Shown: piece by piece, positions 56,999-64,000 of the stretch
Position numbering within the stretch: position 1 is the first letter of the stretch
Layout: every line of letters starts with the position of its first letter
Origin: Curtobacterium pusillum
GTDB lineage: Bacteria; Actinomycetota; Actinomycetes; Actinomycetales; Microbacteriaceae
Assembly: GCA_002025645.1 (NCBI GenBank)
Contig: CP018783.1
Location: 1-64,000 of the forward strand
Direction: 5' to 3'
Length of the DNA: 64,000 nucleotides
The notes under the pieces: generated by a model
Told to the model about the DNA's origin: nothing
Database searches by the model: none
Seen by the model: only the letters and a program-made list of their open reading frames with translations
Translations under genes and position numbers: made by a program

Positions 56999-57927
56999 TC
57001 ACAGCTACGACCCGGCGCCTCGCCGCGACGATCGCCGTCGCGTCAGCGGCCGCCATCGCCCTCGCGGGCTGCTCCTCGAGCGACCCGCTCTCCTCCGGCT
57101 CCGGCGGGGACTCCAAGACCATCGTCGTGGGTTCGCAGGCGTACCCGTCGAACGAGATCATCGCCGAGCTCTACGCACAGGAGCTCGAGCACGAGGGCTT
57201 CACCGTCACGAAGAAGCTCAACATCGGTCAGCGCAAGGCGTACTGGCCCGAGGTCGCGAAGGGGAGCATCAACGTCTTCCCGGAGTACAACGGCAACCTG
57301 CTGAACTACCTCCTGCAGGAGGACGGCAAGGACACCACGACCGAGACCACGACGGACGGCATCAACTCGGCGCTCAAGTCGGCGCTGCCGTCGGACGTCA
57401 AGGCGCTGCCCTCGGCCGACGCCTCGGACGCGGACACCTACACGGTGACGCAGGCCACGGCGGACAAGTACGACCTCAAGACGATCGCCGACCTGTCGAA
57501 GATCGGTGGCACCATCTCGATCGCCGCCAACCCCGAGTTCGCGACGGCCGCCTACGGCCCGACCGGTCTCAAGGCGAAGTACGGCATCACCGGTGAGGTC
57601 AACCAGCAGAACGACTCCGGTGGCCCGCTGACGATCAAGGCGATCCAGGACGGCGACTCGCAGGTCGCGGACATCTACTCCGCCAGCGCCTCGATCAAGA
57701 CCGAGAAGCTCGTCACGCTCGAGGACCCGAAGCACCTCGTGCCGGCGAACAACGTCACGCCGATCGTCTCGAAGGACCTCGACTCGAAGGCCGCTGACGC
57801 CATCGAGAAGGTCAACAAGCTCCTGACGACCGACGCGCTCATCGAGCTGAACCGTCAGAACTCGGTCGACCAGAAGTCGGCGGCCTCGGTCGCCAAGTCG
57901 TTCCTGCAGGACAACGACCTGCTGTAG
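56995..57927 (+). CDS. Osmoprotectant-binding lipoprotein (OpuCC/OsmF-like)
   Basis: Extracellular substrate-binding protein of 310 residues, type II PBP fold (OpuAC family). The lipoprotein signal has lipobox IALAGCSSS (Cys about residue 24), so LspA would process it. TIVVGSQAYPSNEIIAELYAQ begins the mature domain, and VFPEYNGNLLNYLLQED holds ligand-contact residues. Tyrosines of the mature protein (PSNEIIAELY, EYNGN) may form the aromatic cage that binds quaternary amines, an inference. gaagga lies nine bases before the GTG 56995. It is the last gene of the operon, followed by a strong terminator. Confidence 0.92.
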   Translation: MITATTRRLAATIAVASAAAIALAGCSSSDPLSSGSGGDSKTIVVGSQAYPSNEIIAELYAQELEHEGFTVTKKLNIGQRKAYWPEVAKGSINVFPEYNGNLLNYLLQEDGKDTTTETTTDGINSALKSALPSDVKALPSADASDADTYTVTQATADKYDLKTIADLSKIGGTISIAANPEFATAAYGPTGLKAKYGITGEVNQQNDSGGPLTIKAIQDGDSQVADIYSASASIKTEKLVTLEDPKHLVPANNVTPIVSKDLDSKAADAIEKVNKLLTTDALIELNRQNSVDQKSAASVAKSFLQDNDLL

Positions 57928-57944
57928 CGACCAGTCGCAGTAAA

Positions 57945-57980
57945 ACGACAGGTGTCGGGCAGTCGCCCGGCACCTGTCGT
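57945..57980 (+). terminator. Terminator of the osmoprotectant operon
   Basis: A 16-base stem (ACGACAGGTGTCGGGC with GCCCGGCACCTGTCGT, 57945-57960 and 57965-57980) with one G-T pair and a four-base loop begins 17 bases after the stop. A short run of a precedes it (taaaacg), which would give a U-run if read on the opposite strand. Confidence 0.8.
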
Positions 57981-57995
57981 CGTTCGTGGAGAGGA

Positions 57996-58019
57996 CGTGC
58001 GGCACGATCGTGCCGCACG
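57996..58019. promoter_or_regulatory. Perfect 24-bp palindrome upstream of cydA
   Basis: CGTGCGGCACGA (57996-58007) is followed directly by its reverse complement TCGTGCCGCACG (58008-58019). A second inverted repeat, CGTGCAG and CTGCACG (58027-58033 and 58039-58045), follows. Both lie 155-205 bases before the cydA start. The size and perfect symmetry suit a dimeric regulator. It does not look like a Rex site. The 272-base gap also holds the upstream terminator and a stretch with an A/T-rich core (tctacaaattgtcgaat) near 58064-58080. Confidence 0.5.
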
Positions 58020-58199
58020 GTTGTGCCGTGCAGTACCCCTGCACGTTCGTGCAGACGCCAGTTCTACAAATTGTCGAATCGGGTGTCCGCGCGGTAACGT
58101 GTTCGTGTCCCAATGGTTGTGACAGCAGAAGTTCCACCTTCCACAGGAAGCAACTGACGTGCACGAACAGCGCGCGGCGACCCGGCTCGGACACGCCGC

Positions 58200-59612
58200 A
58201 TGAACGACATCCTCGACCCGCTCATCCTGTCGCGGTGGCAGTTCGGTCTGACGACGATCTACCACTTCCTCTTCGTCCCGCTGACGATCGGCATGGCCGT
58301 CGTCGTGGCCGTGTTCCAGACGGCCTGGTACCGGACGGGGCGCGCGCACTACCTCCAGCTGACCCGCTTCTTCGGACGCATCTTCCTCATCAACTTCGCG
58401 ATGGGGGTCGTCACCGGGATCGTGCAGGAGTTCCAGTTCGGCATGAACTGGTCGAACTACTCCCGTTTCGTCGGTGACGTGTTCGGCGCTCCGCTCGCGC
58501 TCGAGGGCATCCTCGCCTTCTTCTTCGAGGCGGCGTTCATCGGGATCTGGATCTTCGGGTGGGACCGCCTACCGAAGGGCCTGCACCTCGCGAGCATCTG
58601 GTGCGTCAGTGCCGGCACCATCATGTCGGCGTACTTCATCATCGCCGCGAACGCGTTCATGCAGCACCCGGTGGGCTTCTCCATGAACGAGGCCAAGGGT
58701 CGCGCCGAACTCACGGACATCTGGGCCGTGCTCGGCAACAAGGTCGCGCTGGCGGCGTTCCCGCACACGCTGTTCGCCTGCTTCATGGTCGCTGCCGCCG
58801 TCATCATCTCGGTCGCCGCGTACCACCTGGCGCGCAACCAGAACCTCGAGACGATGATGCCGGCGCTGAAGTTCGGCATGTGGACGATGCTCGCGGCGGG
58901 GGCGCTCACGGTGCTCACCGGGGACCAGCTCGGCCTCACCATGGTCGACACGCAGCCGATGAAGATGGCCGCGGCCGAGGCGCTGTACAACACCGCCACC
59001 GGCAAGGACGCCTCGTTCTCGATCTTCACGCTCGGCACCCCGGACGGCGTCCACGAGCTGTTCTCGATCCGCGTGCCGTACCTGCTCTCGTTCCTGTCGA
59101 CGCACACCTTCAACGGCACGGTCGAGGGCATCAACGACCTGCAGGCGCAGTACTCGCAGGTCTACGGCCCCGGCGACTACAAGCCGATCATCTGGGTGAC
59201 CTACTGGTCGTTCCGCTGGATGATCGCCCTCGGTGTCGGCGCGGTGCTGGTGTCCCTCGTCGGGCTCTGGCTGACCCGCAAGGGCCGGTTCCCGACCAAG
59301 CGGTGGATCTGGCGCGTCGCCACGTGGACCGTCCCGCTGCCGATGGCCGCGATGATCGTCGGCTGGATCTTCACCGAGATGGGTCGCCAACCGTGGCTCG
59401 TGTTCGGGTTGCTCAAGACGAGCGACGGCGTCTCGCCGAACGTGACCGGGATCGAGGTCCTCATCTCGCTCGTCGTGTTCACGCTCATCTACGGCAGCCT
59501 GGCGGTCGTCGAGTTCCGGCTGATCAAGAAGGTGGCACAGGAGGGCCCCGCCGCCCCGGCGGAGGTCGACGAGGAGACCGGCGAGGTCAAGCACGAAGTG
59601 ACGGTGTACTGA
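58200..59612 (+). CDS. cydA: CydA, cytochrome bd oxidase subunit I
   Basis: Quinol oxidase subunit of 470 residues, with nine hydrophobic segments and no long Q-loop insertion. MNDILDPLILSRWQF opens it; the b595/b558 ligand region is TTIYHFLFVPLTIG and GIVQEFQFGMNWSNYS. NAFMQHPVGFSMN and TQPMKMAAAEALYNT (Q-loop motif) follow, then KPIIWVTYWSFRWMIALG. The protein reduces oxygen at low tension and resists nitric oxide and sulfide in known cases. ATG 58200 has no obvious ribosome binding site. A second start cannot be excluded. It leads the cydABDC operon. Confidence 0.97.
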   Translation: MNDILDPLILSRWQFGLTTIYHFLFVPLTIGMAVVVAVFQTAWYRTGRAHYLQLTRFFGRIFLINFAMGVVTGIVQEFQFGMNWSNYSRFVGDVFGAPLALEGILAFFFEAAFIGIWIFGWDRLPKGLHLASIWCVSAGTIMSAYFIIAANAFMQHPVGFSMNEAKGRAELTDIWAVLGNKVALAAFPHTLFACFMVAAAVIISVAAYHLARNQNLETMMPALKFGMWTMLAAGALTVLTGDQLGLTMVDTQPMKMAAAEALYNTATGKDASFSIFTLGTPDGVHELFSIRVPYLLSFLSTHTFNGTVEGINDLQAQYSQVYGPGDYKPIIWVTYWSFRWMIALGVGAVLVSLVGLWLTRKGRFPTKRWIWRVATWTVPLPMAAMIVGWIFTEMGRQPWLVFGLLKTSDGVSPNVTGIEVLISLVVFTLIYGSLAVVEFRLIKKVAQEGPAAPAEVDEETGEVKHEVTVY

Positions 59613-59613
59613 G

Positions 59614-60618
59614 ATGGACCTGCCCGTTCTCTGGTTCGCGATCGTCGGCCTGTTCTTCGTCGGCTACTTCGTCCTCGACGGCTTCGACTTCGGTGTCGGC
59701 ATGTCGCTGCCGTTCCTCGGCAAGGACGACACCGACCGCCGTGTGCTCATCAACACGATCGGCCCCGTGTGGGACCTCAACGAGACCTGGGTCATCGTCG
59801 CGGGCGCCTGCCTGTTCGCGGCCTTCCCGGAGTGGTACGCCACGATGTTCTCCGGGTTCTACCTCGCGCTGCTGCTCATCCTGGCGGCGCTCATCGCCCG
59901 CGGCGTCTCGTTCGAGTACCGGCACCAGAACAAGCACCTCGAGTGGAAGCGCCGCTTCGACCTGATGATCATCGTCGGCAGCGCCGTGCCGTCGTTCCTC
60001 TGGGGCGTCGCGTTCGGCAACGTCGTGCGGGGCATCCCGATGGACTCCGGTCACAACTACACCGGCACGCTGTTCGACCTGCTCAACCCCTTCGCACTGC
60101 TCGCCGGTCTGGCGACGCTGCTCGTGTTCTTCACGCACGGAGTGGTGTTCGTCGCGCTGAAGACCGAGGGTGACATCCGGGTCCGTGCCAAGCGCCTCGC
60201 GACCCGGGCGGGCATCGTGACGATCGTCGTCGGTGCCGCGTTCCTGGTGTGGATGGCGTTCGTCCGGGCCACCCCGACGTCGCTGGTCCTGTCCGTGGTG
60301 GCCGCGCTCGCACTCGTCCTCGCGGTGCTCTGCAACGCCTGGGGCAAGGAGGGCCGGGCCTTCACGCTCATGGCGGTCACGATCGCCGCGATCGTCCTGG
60401 CGATGTTCACGGCGATCTTCCCGGACGTCATGCCAGCGACGAACGACCCTGCGAACAGCCTCAACGTCTACAACGCGTCGAGCGGTTCGTACACGCTCGG
60501 GGTGATGAGCTGGGTGGCGTTGATCTTCGTGCCCCTCGTGTTCGCCTACCAGGCCTGGACCTACTGGATCTTCCGCAAGCGCGTCTCGCGGGCCCAGGTC
60601 ACCCAGGCCGCGCACTAG
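59614..60618 (+). CDS. cydB: CydB, cytochrome bd oxidase subunit II
   Basis: Partner subunit of 334 residues with eight to nine hydrophobic segments, ATG one base after the cydA stop (TGAGATG). MDLPVLWFAIVGLFFVGYFV and GFDFGVGMSLPFLG start the family pattern; GPVWDLNETWVIVAGACLFAAFP is the well-known early motif (here shortened to GPVWDLNETW). The rest shows MSWVALIFVPLVFAYQAWTYW at the end. CydD starts nine bases after the stop. A gene for a third small subunit (CydX) is not seen. Confidence 0.97.
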   Translation: MDLPVLWFAIVGLFFVGYFVLDGFDFGVGMSLPFLGKDDTDRRVLINTIGPVWDLNETWVIVAGACLFAAFPEWYATMFSGFYLALLLILAALIARGVSFEYRHQNKHLEWKRRFDLMIIVGSAVPSFLWGVAFGNVVRGIPMDSGHNYTGTLFDLLNPFALLAGLATLLVFFTHGVVFVALKTEGDIRVRAKRLATRAGIVTIVVGAAFLVWMAFVRATPTSLVLSVVAALALVLAVLCNAWGKEGRAFTLMAVTIAAIVLAMFTAIFPDVMPATNDPANSLNVYNASSGSYTLGVMSWVALIFVPLVFAYQAWTYWIFRKRVSRAQVTQAAH

Positions 60619-60627
60619 GCGGCGACG

Positions 60628-62277
60628 GTGAAGCCGCTCGATCCGCGTCTCCTGCGGCTGTCGCGGACGGCTCGCGGCTTCATCGTCGCGGCCGCCGGCA
60701 CCGGCGTCCTCCGCACGCTCGCGACCATCGCGATCGCGTGGGGGATCGCCGCCGCCGTGACCCTCGGGGTGGACGCCGTCCGAGACGGCAGCGTCCCGGC
60801 CGCGTTCACCCCGGCGCTCGCGCTGCTCGCCGGCGCGTTCGTCATGCGTGCCGTCGCCGCGTGGGCGACGGACGACCTCGCCGCGCGCGCCGCCGCGAAG
60901 GTCAAGAGCGAGCTGCGGGCGACCGTGCTCGCCCGGGCCGCCGAGCGCGGGCCGTCGTGGCTCGCGGAACGGTCGAGTGCGGGCTTCTCCACGACGTTGG
61001 GCCCCGGGCTCGACGCGCTCGACGCCTACTTCGGGCGGTACCTGCCGCAGCTCGCCCTCACCGCCATCGCGACACCGATGCTCCTCGTGGCGATCGGCCT
61101 CGGCGACCTGACGAGCGGGATCGTCATCCTGTGCGCGCTGCCGGTCATCCCGGTCTTCATGATCCTGATCGGCCTCGCGACGCAGGCGCTCCAACGGAAG
61201 CAGTCGGACGCGCTCGCGAAGCTCGGCGGCGCCTTCACCGAGGCGGTCGAGGGGCTCGCGACGCTCAAGGTCTTCGGTCGTGCGCGTCGCCAGGTCGGCC
61301 GGATCGGGGCGGTCACCGACGAGTACCGGAAGGGCACGCTCGGGGTGCTCCGGCTGTCGTTCGTGAGCGGCTTCGCCCTCGAGCTCGCGGCGAGCCTGTC
61401 GGTGGCGCTCGTCGCGGTGTCGATCGGCATCCGCCTGGTCGACGGCTCGCTCGGTCTCGGCGCCGCGATGTTCGTGCTCGTCCTCGCCCCGGAGGCCTTC
61501 GCCCCGATCCGGCAGGTCGGCGCCGACTTCCACGCCGCCCAGGACGGCGTCGAGGCCTCGACCGCCGTGCTCGACGTCCTCGACGACACGACGCCGGCCC
61601 CGGCAGGCCCGGCTGCGGCACCCGCCTCGACGGACCTGGTGCTCGACGGGCTGACCGTGCGTCGGCCGGACGTCGTGATCGGCCCGCTCGACCTCCGCGC
61701 CGGGCCGGGGACGATCGTCGTGCTCGCCGGCCCGAGCGGTTCCGGCAAGTCCAGCCTGATCGCCGCGATCCGTGGCGTCCTGGCGCACGACGGCACCGTC
61801 ACGGTGCCCGGCCGCGACGGCACCACACCGACCCAGCGGACCACCTGGGCCGACCAGTGCCCCCGTCTCGTACGCGGCACGATCGCCGAGAACGTCGCGC
61901 TCAGCGCGACCCCGGACGACCGCGACGTGCGGACCGCGCTGGGTGCGGCGGGGCTGGGACTCGACCCGCGCCTCCCGGTCGGATCCGGCGGCAGCGGCCT
62001 GTCCGGCGGCCAGGCGCAGCGCGTCGCGGTCGCCCGCGCCCTCTACCGCGTCCAGCGGGAGGCGACCCCGTTGGTGCTGCTCGACGAGCCGACGTCGGCA
62101 CTCGACGCCGACGCCGAGGCGCACGTCGTCGACACGCTCCGCGGGCTCGCCGCGGACGGCGCGGTCGTCGTGGTCGCGAGCCACCGCCCCGCCGTCGTCG
62201 CCGTCGGCGACGTCCGGGTCGACGTGCGGTCCGGCGGATCGGTGACGGTCACCCAGACGAGCGGAGCGCGGGCATGA
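60628..62277 (+). CDS. cydD: CydD, heme/thiol ABC exporter subunit
   Basis: ABC half-transporter of 549 residues that, with CydC, moves reductants and heme-related substrates needed for bd oxidase assembly. Six helices precede the nucleotide-binding domain. Walker A is LAGPSGSGKSSLIAAI (about residue 368), the signature GGSGLSGGQAQRVAVARAL, Walker B TPLVLLDEPTSALDAD and the switch His in VASHRPAV. GTG 60628 is nine bases after cydB. It overlaps cydC by four bases (ATGA at 62274-62277). Confidence 0.94.
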   Translation: MKPLDPRLLRLSRTARGFIVAAAGTGVLRTLATIAIAWGIAAAVTLGVDAVRDGSVPAAFTPALALLAGAFVMRAVAAWATDDLAARAAAKVKSELRATVLARAAERGPSWLAERSSAGFSTTLGPGLDALDAYFGRYLPQLALTAIATPMLLVAIGLGDLTSGIVILCALPVIPVFMILIGLATQALQRKQSDALAKLGGAFTEAVEGLATLKVFGRARRQVGRIGAVTDEYRKGTLGVLRLSFVSGFALELAASLSVALVAVSIGIRLVDGSLGLGAAMFVLVLAPEAFAPIRQVGADFHAAQDGVEASTAVLDVLDDTTPAPAGPAAAPASTDLVLDGLTVRRPDVVIGPLDLRAGPGTIVVLAGPSGSGKSSLIAAIRGVLAHDGTVTVPGRDGTTPTQRTTWADQCPRLVRGTIAENVALSATPDDRDVRTALGAAGLGLDPRLPVGSGGSGLSGGQAQRVAVARALYRVQREATPLVLLDEPTSALDADAEAHVVDTLRGLAADGAVVVVASHRPAVVAVGDVRVDVRSGGSVTVTQTSGARA

Positions 62278-63962
62278 GCCGGGAGGCACGACACGCGTCG
62301 GTCCTGCGGCTCGCCATGCCGCACGGGGCCGGTTGGGGCAGGGCCGTGGCAGCCGGCGCGCTCAGTGCGGTCTGCGCGGTCGCGCTGCTCGCCGCGAGCG
62401 GCTACCTCATCACGCGCGCGGCGGAGCACCCGCCGATCCTGTACCTGACGCTCGTGATGGTCGGCGTGCGGGCGTTCGCGCTCGGGCGCGCGGCCCTGCG
62501 CTACGTCGACCGGCTCGCCGGGCACGACGCCTCGTTCCGGCAGCTGGCGGTCGTGCGGACGGAGATGTACCGGCGGCTGTCGTCGGTCGCTCCGGCCGGG
62601 CTCGGGTCCACCGGGCGCGGGGACCTGCTGACCCGGCTCGTCACCGACACCGACCGGTTGCAGGACCTGCCGATCCGGGTGGTCGGCCCGCTCGTGTCCG
62701 CCGGCGTCGTGGCGGTGCTCTCCGTCGTGGCGGTCGCGTTCGTGTCGGTACCCGCGGCGCTCGTGCTGCTCCTCGCCCTCGCCGTGGCCGCGCTGCTCGG
62801 GTCGGTCGTCACGCTGTCGATCGCGAAGCGCTCCGACGAGCAGACCGCTGCCGAACGCGGACGCGTCGCGGACCTCGTGCTCGACACCGTGCGGACGCTC
62901 GACGTGTTCGCCGCGTACGGCACGCTCGACGAACGGCTCGCCCACATCGCCCGGCTCGACGCCCGCGTGACCACCGCGGTCCGTCGTCGCGGCACGGTGG
63001 AGTCGCTCGTCGGGGCGCTCGTCGGGCTCGTCGGCGGCGGGGCCGTCATCGGGATCCTCGCCGTCGGCGCGCCCGCGGTCGTGTCGGGGGCGCTCGACGG
63101 GCCGCTCTGGGCTCTCGCGGTGTTCGTGCCGCTCGCCCTGTTCGAGGTCGTCGGCGGGGTCCCGCTCGCGGTGCTGACGCTCCGGCGGGTGCGCGCGGCG
63201 GCGGACCGTGTCGAGCGGGTCGTCCCGGCGTCGGTCCCTGTCGGGATCGTGCCGGAGCCGGACGAGCCGGCCGCCGCGGACTCGCTCGTGGTCGACGGAC
63301 CCGTGGCGGTCTCCCTGCGTGACGTCTCGGTGCGGTGGCCCGGGGCCGCGACGGACGCCGTCGACGGGGTCTCGCTCGACCTCCGTCCCGGCGAGGTCGT
63401 CGTGCTGCAAGGGCCCAGCGGCGCCGGCAAGTCGACCCTCGTGGACGCCCTGGTCCGGTTCGTCGACCACCGAGGCTCGTACACGCTCGACGGCGTCGAG
63501 GCGAGGGACATGCACCCCGACGCGGTCCGGGCCCGCATCGGCCTCATCGAGCAGGACCCGTTCGTCTTCGACCAGACCGTGCGGCAGAACCTGCTCTTCG
63601 CCCGCGAGACCGCGACCGACGACGACCTGCTCGCCGTGCTCGACCGGGTCGGCCTCGGCGCGTGGCTCGAGCGCCGTGGCGGACTCGACGCCGGCGTGGG
63701 GGAGCGCGGCGTCCTGGTGTCCGGCGGGCAGGCGCACCGGCTCGCACTCGCACGGGCGCTGCTGCACGCGTTCCCGGTGCTCGTGCTCGACGAACCGACC
63801 GCCGACATCGACCCGGACCTCGGCGAGGCCGTGCTCCGCGACCTCGTCGGCGCAGCGCGTCAGGACGGACGCTCGGTCGTCATCGTGTCGCACGTGCCGG
63901 TCGCGGCGGACCTCGTCGACCGGACCGTCCGGATGCGCGACGGACGGCTCGTGACCGCCTGA
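62274..63962 (+). CDS. cydC: CydC, heme/thiol ABC exporter subunit
   Basis: Second half of the CydDC exporter, 562 residues from ATG 62274. Six helices begin AVAAGALSAVCAVALLAASG and include VRAFALGRAALRYVDRLAGHD, a CydC signature. Walker A is LQGPSGAGKSTLVDAL (about residue 379), the signature is GVLVSGGQAHRLALARALL with His in place of Gln, Walker B is VLVLDEPTADIDPD, and the switch His VSHVPV. The operon is cydABDC in this order. The window ends 38 bases later, with gagccgtgcctcc at the end, probably the start of a family-1 hairpin. Confidence 0.94.
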   Translation: MSREARHASVLRLAMPHGAGWGRAVAAGALSAVCAVALLAASGYLITRAAEHPPILYLTLVMVGVRAFALGRAALRYVDRLAGHDASFRQLAVVRTEMYRRLSSVAPAGLGSTGRGDLLTRLVTDTDRLQDLPIRVVGPLVSAGVVAVLSVVAVAFVSVPAALVLLLALAVAALLGSVVTLSIAKRSDEQTAAERGRVADLVLDTVRTLDVFAAYGTLDERLAHIARLDARVTTAVRRRGTVESLVGALVGLVGGGAVIGILAVGAPAVVSGALDGPLWALAVFVPLALFEVVGGVPLAVLTLRRVRAAADRVERVVPASVPVGIVPEPDEPAAADSLVVDGPVAVSLRDVSVRWPGAATDAVDGVSLDLRPGEVVVLQGPSGAGKSTLVDALVRFVDHRGSYTLDGVEARDMHPDAVRARIGLIEQDPFVFDQTVRQNLLFARETATDDDLLAVLDRVGLGAWLERRGGLDAGVGERGVLVSGGQAHRLALARALLHAFPVLVLDEPTADIDPDLGEAVLRDLVGAARQDGRSVVIVSHVPVAADLVDRTVRMRDGRLVTA

Positions 63963-64000
63963 CCAGGCGGGCCGACGTCGGTGGGCCGAGCCGTGCCTCC

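Noticed and set aside
58060..58130. Rex (TTGTGAA-type) operator before cydA
   Set aside because: Only partial and asymmetric matches are visible, with no convincing full palindrome.
59587..62289. 900-codon open frame antisense to cydB and cydD
   Set aside because: Same effect of GC-rich codon use; translation is Arg/Asp/His-rich with no family motif.

Overview
The window is a stretch of a very GC-rich chromosome, densely coded and with frequent 4-bp ATGA/GTGA start-stop overlaps and many GTG/TTG starts. Gene content and order point to an actinobacterium of the family Microbacteriaceae, Curtobacterium-like in its sequences. The markers are the division cluster mraY-murD-ftsW-murG-murC-ftsQ-ftsZ-yggS-sepF-yggT-divIVA-lspA-rluD followed by dnaE, the aa3 oxidase genes with a small actinobacterial subunit IV, a DUF3043 protein and cydABDC. 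The genus is inference from protein flavour only. No rRNA, tRNA, IS element, prophage or CRISPR array was recognised, and no gene-free stretch exceeds about 280 bp.

Region 1 (1-12014) is the division and cell-wall cluster, all on the + strand. The first 5.75 kb (mraY end to mid ftsQ) contains a dense series of frame breaks in essential genes. Where they can be resolved, they look like loss of single bases at short G/C runs, plus tens of missing bases in murC. From mid ftsQ onward the reading frames are clean. I read this as poor consensus at one end of the assembly, not gene decay.

Region 2 (12015-18818) holds a hairpin-rich convergent gap, a DHA2 drug efflux pump with a divergent TetR regulator, dnaE, and a kinase-fold gene translationally coupled to dnaE.

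Region 3 (18847-39844) is a 21-kb surface-glycopolymer locus. It has a GT39-like membrane glycosyltransferase, at least six soluble glycosyltransferases (GT2, GT4 and WsaF-like), a TagGH-type ABC exporter, a fused GT2 + CDP-glycerol glycerophosphotransferase, an O-acyltransferase/SGNH protein, a secreted fibronectin-III/endonuclease-exonuclease-phosphatase protein and a 51-residue zinc-ribbon protein. Together they look like assembly, export and decoration of a teichoic-acid-like wall polymer. Its centre (about 24.8-33.0 kb) is visibly less GC-rich than its flanks, which suggests acquisition.

Region 4 (39910-50377) is core metabolism: hisD, nrdR-pyrD, a DUF3043 membrane protein, an M20 peptidase, erpA, the aa3 oxidase genes ctaC-ctaD-ctaF, and a glucose-6-phosphate dehydrogenase. 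Region 5 (50620-57927) has a GH15 glucoamylase/trehalase-type enzyme, an App1-type lipid phosphatase, a divergent TetR regulator and a four-gene osmoprotectant ABC transporter. Region 6 (58200-63962) is the cytochrome bd operon cydABDC, preceded by a perfect 24-bp palindrome.

Intergenic DNA repeatedly carries long, near-perfect hairpins of at least two recognisable families. One has CTGGAGGCGCG arms. The other has an outer GAGRTCGC stem followed by ACGAMGTGTYG. They recur at operon ends and are the most distinctive non-coding signal in the window.
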